Below, one piece after another: positions 6,470-12,065 of a stretch of DNA of 12,065 bases. The position numbers and the translations under genes are program-made. Positions within the stretch are counted from its first letter, which is position 1. Every line of letters begins with the position of its first letter. The notes beneath the pieces are model-generated. The model saw nothing but the letters and a program-made list of their open reading frames with translations, ran no database searches and had not been told where the DNA came from. Origin of the DNA: Candidatus Sumerlaeota bacterium. GTDB taxonomy: Bacteria > Sumerlaeota > Sumerlaeia > JAFGJS01. The stretch lies in assembly GCA_016928995.1 (NCBI GenBank), contig JAFGJS010000008.1, forward strand, positions 1 to 12,065, written 5' to 3'.

Positions 6470-9400
6470 TTAAAATGTAATGGTCATTCCCAGTGAGTAT
6501 TCCACACCTTTATGAAAAGAGGTTTTCGTCACGTCTTCGCCGATATACTCCGAACGATACACCGTCTCGATCAGAGAATCCGTGACATTCTTGGCGGCGA
6601 GTTTGACCGAGAAATGATCGCCGAATTTCTTTTTCACACTCAGGTTCAACGTGCCGTACTCCTTAGCGTATACATTGGGCACATAGTTGCCCTTGGACTG
6701 TCCGGCGCCGGCGATCAACGTATCGCCTTGCACCGTGTAATATGCGCCAAGTTCCGTGCCTTCCAACCAATCGATGTTCCATGCGCTTAAATCATACGTG
6801 AGAAAAACATTGTAGAGATACTCGGGCGCCTGGGTCATGTCGCGCTTCGGCATCGGCGCCAGGATATTTTCATCCGCGAATTCCTCGGCCTCGTCTTCCG
6901 GCAGCGTCACCTCCGATTCGATGAACGTCGCATTGGCTCTAACGTTCAGCCCTTCCAGCCGCTCCCAAAGCCGCCCGATGTCTTGCCGGATTTCAAATTC
7001 ATAACCGCTCAATTCGCCCTCGGGGTAATTCACCGGCGTGGTGTAGGGATAACTGCCCAGCCGCTGCACGTACTCAATTGGGTCCGTGATGTCCTTGCTG
7101 AACCAGGAAGCGGAAATCAGACCGCCTTCATACGGCGTGTAATCAAGCCGCAGGTCGTAGTTCTTCAATGCACTCATCCGCAGCGCTGGATTGCCGATGA
7201 AGACATCCGCGCCGAGAAACTCCTGCTGCTGAATCGGGGTGAGTTCCTTGAAGGTCTGCCGTGCCACGGTCTCGCTGTAATTGCCGCGCAATTTCAGTTG
7301 CTTGAACGGCTTCAGTTCAAAGCCGATGGCGGGCAGCATGTCGCGCTGCTCGTAATTCACATCCGCGTCGCCAGGCTCCATGTCGATCGGCCCCTTGGCG
7401 CCTTCCGGAAACCAATTCACATCGTCTTCCGGGATGTTGACGATGCTGAGCTCCGTCTCCTCATAACGCGCGCCGCCGATGACCTTGAAAAAGGATGTCA
7501 GGGGAAAATCCGCCATCCAGTACCAGGCCGAGATGTTTTGTACGCCGCAATAATCAACATCGATTTCCGCGGCGGTGATCGGATGATCTTCATCCGGAAA
7601 ATATGCGCTCCAGAATTCTTCCCAGGCGCCCTCATAATTGGCAGCGCTGTCGTTGAAATTGCTGTAGGAGTCCTGGTTGTATTCACGCGTCACTTCATCT
7701 TTGAAGACGCCGAACTTCACGTAGCCTTCCGTGCCGGTCCACTGTTCGAAAGGAAACTTCACGTCAACGGCATGTTGATCGCTTTCCTCAATGATCTCTT
7801 TGTATATACGCTGCAAATTCCCGATGGTGAAGTTGGCCGTCGGCTTGAACGGATAAAACGTTTCGTCGGTCGTGTAAGCAGACACATATGGCGGGCGGCC
7901 CGGATAGTAATACGACGGCCACCATAACGAGCCGAATTGCCGTTTGTCCGGCTGATACATTTCAGCGATGCTTTTCGCGGTATACCAATCCACTTCGGGC
8001 TGCAAAATGGTGAAAAAACCATCAATGCCGAATTCAGGAATCGGAATCACGTGGTGACCGCTGAATTGCGACAAGCGCGTCACGCGCTCCGTATAGGTCA
8101 GCGTCTCCAGCCTGAGATAGGGCGCCGAGTCGCGATTTTGATTGCCGATCGCCGTCGGATCATCGGCGTTGTATCCAGGAAAATAATATTCCTTTCCGCG
8201 CGTATCCTCGGCCATCGTCGCCTCGTCTTCCGCGGTGCGAGTATACAGGTTGACCCACTTGAGTTCTTGATCAGCAACCTCAATGCCCAGCACCGTCAGC
8301 CAGCCCAGTTTGATCTCCTCGCTCCCCTGCACCACATCGAACAGTGAAGTTTTAAAATCGCCGTTTTCCGGATCGGTATTCGAGGGCGCGCCTTGGGTGT
8401 ATTGCGGAGTCATTGGTTCGCCAGGATCGACAACCCAGTATTTATCGTCGATCATGTCGTCCACGTATGACGAGTCCCGCTGCCAGAAGAAACTGCCCCA
8501 ACCGCCGATCCGAGTGTTGTCGAACACATCAAACTTGTCGCCGATGGCCAGCGACCATTTATAGTCGATGGGCGCATCGCCATACATCACTCCCACCGCG
8601 CCGTCCCAATTGCCGCCGATGTTTTCTTCCTGCACATCCCGGCCGCCGTCATCCTTGGCCCATTGGCGGACACCCCCGCCTTTATAGGTGAGAAAATCCG
8701 TGACCTGGACATTGTAACTCGTTTGTGTGCTGAGTTTGAAAATCCGCTTGTCCGGCACGCCCTTCAGCACCACATTCACCGCGCCGCCGGATGCGTCGCC
8801 TTGTTGATCAGGCGTGAACGTTTTGCTGACTTGAATGCTCTCTATCGCCTCGGAGGGAAACTGATCCAATTCGACGGCGCGCTTATCCACGTCCGCAGTG
8901 GGCAGACGCACGCTATTCATTTGAGAACTCACATATCGATCCGGCAAACCGCGAATCACGGCGTATTTGCCATCCTGCACCGTCGCCCCGGAAACCAACT
9001 TCAAGGCGCTGGCCGCGTCTCCCGCCCCAGCCTGACTCATTAAATCGGCGCTGATCGAATCCATCAGCGCCGGGCTTTCCAGCCGGAGATCGAGCAGAGC
9101 CGCCTCCGTTCCGCCGCCAATTTGCACATCCTGTACTATGAACTCTTCCATTTCCGTGAACTCTCCGGATAGCGATGCGTTTAGTTCGGTCAACTGCCCT
9201 TGCGTAACCACGACGTCGGTTTTGACGAAATTGGCGTAGCCGTTTTTGGAAAACAGCACAGTGTATTTTCCCGGTTCAAGCCCGCCAAACGAGTAATTGC
9301 CATCCTCTGACGCCGTGATTTTTTGCCCTGTCTCGACAATCGTGATTTCCGCCGCGGCCAATGGCGCGTCGAAATCCTTGTCATACACCACGCCTCGAAT

Positions 9401-9487
9401 GTTGCCTGCCTGCTGCGCCTCTGCCGGCGCCAACGACAATGTCAATGCGGCGCATATCATCCAGCAACCCAAGCTCCATCTCACCAT
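6470..9487 (-). CDS. TonB-dependent outer-membrane receptor with carboxypeptidase-regulatory-like N-domain
   Basis: A 1005-residue receptor. Residues 1-24 form a signal peptide ending Ala-Glu-Ala. Residues 28-107 form a beta-sandwich of the carboxypeptidase-regulatory-like type (Gly-Val-Val-Tyr-Asp, Gly-Asn-Tyr-Ser-Phe-Gly-Gly-Leu, Gly-Lys-Tyr-Thr-Val motifs). A probable TonB box (Glu-Glu-Phe-Ile-Val) lies at 114-118. The plug follows at about 130-245, with Ile-Arg-Gly-Leu-Pro-Asp-Arg-Tyr and Asp-Ala-Ser-Gly-Gly-Ala-Val-Asn-Val, and a beta-barrel runs to a terminal phenylalanine. It should import a ligand too large for porins. The plug wording resembles large receptors linked to polymer or chelate uptake; the substrate is unknown. 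The start overlaps the preceding gene's stop by seven bases (ATGGTGA), so it is translationally coupled. It is the only receptor in the operon and is presumably served by the TonB system encoded downstream. Confidence 0.97.
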   Translation of the reverse strand: MVRWSLGCWMICAALTLSLAPAEAQQAGNIRGVVYDKDFDAPLAAAEITIVETGQKITASEDGNYSFGGLEPGKYTVLFSKNGYANFVKTDVVVTQGQLTELNASLSGEFTEMEEFIVQDVQIGGGTEAALLDLRLESPALMDSISADLMSQAGAGDAASALKLVSGATVQDGKYAVIRGLPDRYVSSQMNSVRLPTADVDKRAVELDQFPSEAIESIQVSKTFTPDQQGDASGGAVNVVLKGVPDKRIFKLSTQTSYNVQVTDFLTYKGGGVRQWAKDDGGRDVQEENIGGNWDGAVGVMYGDAPIDYKWSLAIGDKFDVFDNTRIGGWGSFFWQRDSSYVDDMIDDKYWVVDPGEPMTPQYTQGAPSNTDPENGDFKTSLFDVVQGSEEIKLGWLTVLGIEVADQELKWVNLYTRTAEDEATMAEDTRGKEYYFPGYNADDPTAIGNQNRDSAPYLRLETLTYTERVTRLSQFSGHHVIPIPEFGIDGFFTILQPEVDWYTAKSIAEMYQPDKRQFGSLWWPSYYYPGRPPYVSAYTTDETFYPFKPTANFTIGNLQRIYKEIIEESDQHAVDVKFPFEQWTGTEGYVKFGVFKDEVTREYNQDSYSNFNDSAANYEGAWEEFWSAYFPDEDHPITAAEIDVDYCGVQNISAWYWMADFPLTSFFKVIGGARYEETELSIVNIPEDDVNWFPEGAKGPIDMEPGDADVNYEQRDMLPAIGFELKPFKQLKLRGNYSETVARQTFKELTPIQQQEFLGADVFIGNPALRMSALKNYDLRLDYTPYEGGLISASWFSKDITDPIEYVQRLGSYPYTTPVNYPEGELSGYEFEIRQDIGRLWERLEGLNVRANATFIESEVTLPEDEAEEFADENILAPMPKRDMTQAPEYLYNVFLTYDLSAWNIDWLEGTELGAYYTVQGDTLIAGAGQSKGNYVPNVYAKEYGTLNLSVKKKFGDHFSVKLAAKNVTDSLIETVYRSEYIGEDVTKTSFHKGVEYSLGMTITF

Positions 9488-10737
9488 GGATTCCCTAACT
9501 CCTCGCTGCTGATTTGATGAATCCGTGTTCGCAACTCTTCGCTCGGTTCAAATGCATTCGCCGCCATTGACACGCACGTGGCGGACAGATCCTCGGCGCG
9601 CGGCCGCGAATTGGGATTGATCATCCCCGCTTCAATGGCCTTTGCGTAAACCGTCTGGGCGGATTCAGCATCGCCCATGGCTTGATAGGCTTCGGCCAGA
9701 GGCACAAGCGCCTCTGCACGGAATATGTTGACGATTGTTTCGCCGTCAGCGTCGTAGCGCTCCAGCGCGGAACCCAGTATCTTGCGTGCGCCATCCTGAT
9801 CGCCAGCCAGTCCGCGCAGACGCTCCGTTTTGCCAATCAGCGCAAGGTAATGCTCTAAAGGCCACTGACAGTCATCCAGCGGTTGCTGGATTTCATCGAC
9901 GAGTTCCAACGCCTTGGCCTGATCGCCGTGATCCAGCGCGAATTCGGCCAATTCCATCAACGACTGCAACCGGACAATGATCGGTAGTTTGTTCCATGTC
10001 GTCTTGATCTTTTGTTCCGCCTGATCGCGCTTCTCATGATCCTCGTAATACTGGTTGAATAACTGAGCACAGGCATGGTGGACGTTTTTCAGAATATCAA
10101 AATCGCCTTTCGCAATGAGCCGGTCCAGTTCCTCCATTTGCGCATCGAAGGACTTTTTATTGCCAGCAATCGCCTTCGCATCGGCCGCTTTGCCAGTTTC
10201 CGATTCCACAACATTCGACGCGAACTCTTCCGCCTGCGTGTTTTGTCCCAATAAAGTGTAAGCGCGCGCGATCTTCACCCGGATGCGATCCCGGCGCCAA
10301 TCTTCGGCCTTTTCGGACTCCTCTTCCGCCAGCGTCAGATAATGCCGGGCTTTTTCCGTAAAGCCATGCTGGGCGCAGTAAAACGCCAAATCCGCATAGC
10401 AGGCGCCCCGCCGCCAGTTTTTAATCTGCTTCGCGTAGCCGCCGGCCCTGATAGGCTGATCCAGTTCCAAACATGCCATAACCACCGCTTCCTGTGCCTT
10501 CGAACGATCCTTAATGTGGGGATTGACCGGGATTTTTGTGGCGGTGGAAAAAGCCAGATCAAGCAGATCACCCTGATATTTCGCAAGCGAAGCATCGACA
10601 AGAACGCCGGATGATTTTTTTTGTCCGCTTGTATTTCCGCGGCAACTGAATGAAAACAACAACGGAACGCATGCGCAGAGCAGATAGAAGCCGCATAAGA
10701 GATAAAAGATACTTGAGTTTACCTTGAGATTTTTCAT
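9481..10737 (-). CDS. TPR-like helical-repeat protein, membrane-anchored or lipoprotein
   Basis: A 418-residue protein and first gene of the operon. I do not recognise a named family. The N terminus is hydrophobic at about 9-30 with cysteines at 15, 21, 23 and 32. Leu-Cys-Ala-Cys23 resembles a lipobox, while Cys32 follows Ser-Phe-Ser and fits less well, so it is either a lipoprotein or a protein with an uncleaved anchor. The rest is mostly helical and contains TPR-like pairs near 114-140, 152-176, 257-282 and 342-370. It ends inside the receptor gene (seven-base overlap), so it is translated together with the receptor, and it probably helps assemble the receptor or handle its ligand. The start is preceded by AGGGCGG a few bases upstream, a weak ribosome site. 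Confidence 0.85.
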   Translation of the reverse strand: MKNLKVNSSIFYLLCGFYLLCACVPLLFSFSCRGNTSGQKKSSGVLVDASLAKYQGDLLDLAFSTATKIPVNPHIKDRSKAQEAVVMACLELDQPIRAGGYAKQIKNWRRGACYADLAFYCAQHGFTEKARHYLTLAEEESEKAEDWRRDRIRVKIARAYTLLGQNTQAEEFASNVVESETGKAADAKAIAGNKKSFDAQMEELDRLIAKGDFDILKNVHHACAQLFNQYYEDHEKRDQAEQKIKTTWNKLPIIVRLQSLMELAEFALDHGDQAKALELVDEIQQPLDDCQWPLEHYLALIGKTERLRGLAGDQDGARKILGSALERYDADGETIVNIFRAEALVPLAEAYQAMGDAESAQTVYAKAIEAGMINPNSRPRAEDLSATCVSMAANAFEPSEELRTRIHQISSEELGNPW

Positions 10738-10759
10738 ATTTCCGCCCTAAAGAAAAATT

Positions 10760-10783
10760 GATGACAGAACTGCTCATGTCATC
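10760..10783. promoter_or_regulatory. Inverted repeat upstream of the operon, possible operator
   Basis: GATGACA (10760-10766) and TGTCATC (10777-10783) are perfect reverse complements separated by ten bases. The centre-to-centre distance of 17 bases places the halves on roughly similar faces of the helix. The site ends 22 bases before the ATG of the first operon gene, in the 5' leader or promoter region. It could bind a dimeric regulator controlling the receptor and TonB operon, or form a small RNA hairpin close to the start codon. No convincing -35/-10 pair was found nearby, so the promoter itself is not located. Confidence 0.4.
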
Positions 10784-10808
10784 GTCGAGTGACTTCGTTT
10801 TTTGTTTT

Positions 10809-10843
10809 AACTGATGGCAGGGCTTTTAACCCTGCCATCAGTT
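10809..10843. terminator. Perfect 14-bp hairpin between the beta-helix gene and the operon
   Basis: The left arm at 10809-10822 (AACTGATGGCAGGG) and right arm at 10830-10843 are exact reverse complements with a seven-base loop. It lies 17 bases beyond the stop codon of the minus-strand gene ending at 10860, the expected place for its terminator. The T tract (10842-10846), however, follows the hairpin on the plus strand. On the minus strand the hairpin is followed by AAAAC and more A. As a classical intrinsic terminator it therefore points the wrong way for its neighbour. It may still stop or stabilise the upstream transcript, or block antisense transcription. Confidence 0.6.
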
Positions 10844-10859
10844 TTTACCGCTTGATCCT

Positions 10860-12065
10860 TTACTGATACTGATTCCATGTCGCATTCGGCACGGCGTTCG
10901 GAGCGCCGTAGGAGAGATTGATAAAGCCGAAGGCGTCTGCGGCTGTCCATATGTCGACCCAGTTCTCACCCTCTTGAGAGCTGAAACCGCCGCGGTATTG
11001 CGCCGGGGTGAAGAAACCGTCATCCGGAGCGGTGTTCACGCTGTTCAACGCGTCGTTCGCCGGCAATGGATTGATGACCGACACTGGAACCATCACCTTG
11101 CCGCCTTTAACCACCGCGCCGCCGCGTTTCAGATACTTAATGGGCATCGCGTCCGCAGTGACATTGTTGTTCGCCGCATCACGCACACCGCGCGCGTCAG
11201 CCTCGGTGTAGGCGTTGCTGGCCAGGTTGTTGTAGAACACGCAGTCGCTGATCTCGGCGAGCATACCCGAGGTCTGAGCCTGATACAGAGCCGCCGGATT
11301 ACCTGAGCCGATGTTGACTGTCGAGGTGACCGAATACGCCGTGTTCCACGTGTCTTCCCAGGACAGCGTGCCGTTGTAGCCGTAGCCCTGCGAGCCGTCG
11401 CCGTCCAGGTTGTCCGGACGTACCAGCTGCTCGCCCAGTTCCATGAAGATGCAGTTGCGATACTGCGCGCGAAGGTTGTCACGCCAGGCCGTGCCGCCGT
11501 CGCCGTCCACCGGCTGGCCCACAACCGTGAAGTTGTAGATCGCAGTGGTCGTCACCGGCTGAGCGTCCGAATCCTCAGCGCCGTCGCCCTCGAAGCAGTT
11601 GTCGCCAACGCCGGAGCCCTGGCTCGCGTCAAGGCTGTAGCCCTGCACGATCAGACCGAACTGCGCCTTGCCGCGCCAGCCCTGGTCGAAGTCAAAACTG
11701 TCATCGCCCACGTTCCAGATCGAAACGTACTTATAGTTGACCGTGCCGCCCCACGTCTCGATGCCGTCGTCCACGTTGTTCATGATTTCGACGTGATCCA
11801 CGTCGGTCGCCCGGCCGATGCCGCCCATCGACAGGCCGTTGAGCTCGTTGGCCAGCGCGATCACCTTGCCGCCGTAACGGATCGACAGATAGCTGATCGA
11901 GCCGCTGTCGTCATCGTCATCCGCGCCGCCATACAGCGCCGCAGCGTCGGTCAGACCTTCCATCTGCGCCGTATTGAGGCCCGTCGGAGTCGCCGTGTTG
12001 CCCGTCTCCAGCGAGTCGGAAATCAGCGCATTGCCCATGATTGTCAGGTTGCCCCATTCGTTCGC
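10860..12065 (-). CDS. Secreted beta-helix-like surface protein linked to TonB receptors (5' end missing)
   Basis: The frame is open to the right edge, giving 401 visible C-terminal residues; the start and any signal peptide lie outside. The visible part opens with a Trp-Gly-Asn-Leu-Thr-Ile-Met-Gly strand motif. An Asp run follows at 49-53 before Ser-Gly-Ser-Ile-Ser-Tyr-Leu-Ser-Ile, then Leu-Asn-Gly-Leu-Ser-Met-Gly-Gly-Ile-Gly-Arg (75-85), Asp-Asp-Gly-Ile-Glu-Thr-Trp-Gly-Gly (99-107) and Gly-Asp-Asp-Ser-Phe-Asp-Phe-Asp (120-127). Near the end are Asp-Asp-Gly-Phe-Phe-Thr-Pro with Tyr-Arg-Gly-Gly-Phe (348-361) and Trp-Val-Asp-Ile-Trp-Thr (369-374). I recognise this pattern from large secreted proteins of Bacteroidetes, PVC bacteria and gammaproteobacteria that often sit beside TonB receptors. 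A right-handed beta-helix with Asp-rich, possibly calcium-binding turns is likely; its function is unknown. No C-terminal sorting domain is visible. Confidence 0.8.
   Translation of the reverse strand, partial: ANEWGNLTIMGNALISDSLETGNTATPTGLNTAQMEGLTDAAALYGGADDDDDSGSISYLSIRYGGKVIALANELNGLSMGGIGRATDVDHVEIMNNVDDGIETWGGTVNYKYVSIWNVGDDSFDFDQGWRGKAQFGLIVQGYSLDASQGSGVGDNCFEGDGAEDSDAQPVTTTAIYNFTVVGQPVDGDGGTAWRDNLRAQYRNCIFMELGEQLVRPDNLDGDGSQGYGYNGTLSWEDTWNTAYSVTSTVNIGSGNPAALYQAQTSGMLAEISDCVFYNNLASNAYTEADARGVRDAANNNVTADAMPIKYLKRGGAVVKGGKVMVPVSVINPLPANDALNSVNTAPDDGFFTPAQYRGGFSSQEGENWVDIWTAADAFGFINLSYGAPNAVPNATWNQYQ

Noticed and set aside
6983-7927. Long plus-strand open frame of 314 codons opposite the receptor
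   Set aside because: The receptor frame on the minus strand is unmistakable. The opposite frame shows no signal peptide, domain or ribosome site.
1-12065. CRISPR arrays, insertion sequences, toxin-antitoxin or phage genes
   Set aside because: No regularly spaced direct repeats, transposase or integrase motifs, or small paired genes were found. The only mobility sign is the tRNA fragment.

Overview
The window looks like chromosomal DNA of a Gram-negative (diderm) bacterium. It carries an outer-membrane TonB-dependent receptor and a complete set of inner-membrane energising genes. Composition and gene style (a TPR, DUF3450 and multi-ExbB cluster, carboxypeptidase-regulatory extension on the receptor, secreted beta-helix partner) suggest a marine-type gammaproteobacterium or, more likely in my judgement, a PVC-type lineage (Lentisphaerae/Kiritimatiellota/Verrucomicrobia-like). 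This taxonomic guess rests on gene style only and is weak.

Layout. At the left edge, 1-72 is the last 23 codons of a plus-strand gene. An AT-richer gene-free stretch follows (73-554). It holds a truncated 3' half of a tRNA-Ala(GGC) gene (203-247, minus strand, with encoded CCA) embedded in an imperfect inverted repeat (186-284). A 3' tRNA fragment without its 5' half is the usual scar of a tyrosine-recombinase integration, so this may be one end of an integrated island. The orientation puts the island to the right, which would include the genes below.

From 10737 down to 555, eight minus-strand genes form one tight operon with overlaps or gaps of at most about 20 bases. In transcription order they are: a helical-repeat (TPR-like) membrane-anchored or lipoprotein, a 1005-residue TonB-dependent receptor, a DUF3450 coiled-coil periplasmic protein, a 621-residue MotA/TolQ/ExbB-type protein with a periplasmic coiled-coil domain (TtpC-like), a second, short ExbB, ExbD, TonB, and a periplasmic TPR protein. 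This matches the TonB2/TtpC-type energy transduction clusters, here with the receptor and an extra TPR gene in the same transcription unit. ExbB/ExbD and the TtpC-like protein would convert proton-motive force into TonB movement, and TonB would open the receptor plug. DUF3450 and the TPR proteins probably organise the complex in the periplasm. The substrate cannot be read from the sequence.

Upstream of the operon (10738-10859) lie a 7-bp inverted repeat that could be an operator and a perfect 14-bp hairpin. At the right edge, also on the minus strand, is the 3' two-fifths or more of a secreted, Asp/Gly-rich beta-helix-like surface protein (10860 to beyond 12065). It belongs to a type I associate with TonB-receptor loci, so it is a candidate partner in substrate capture.

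The most interesting points are the tRNA-Ala att scar, a membrane-helix pair inserted inside the ExbB domain of the 621-residue protein, the receptor and beta-helix pairing with its own dedicated energiser, and a G8 tract inside exbB.
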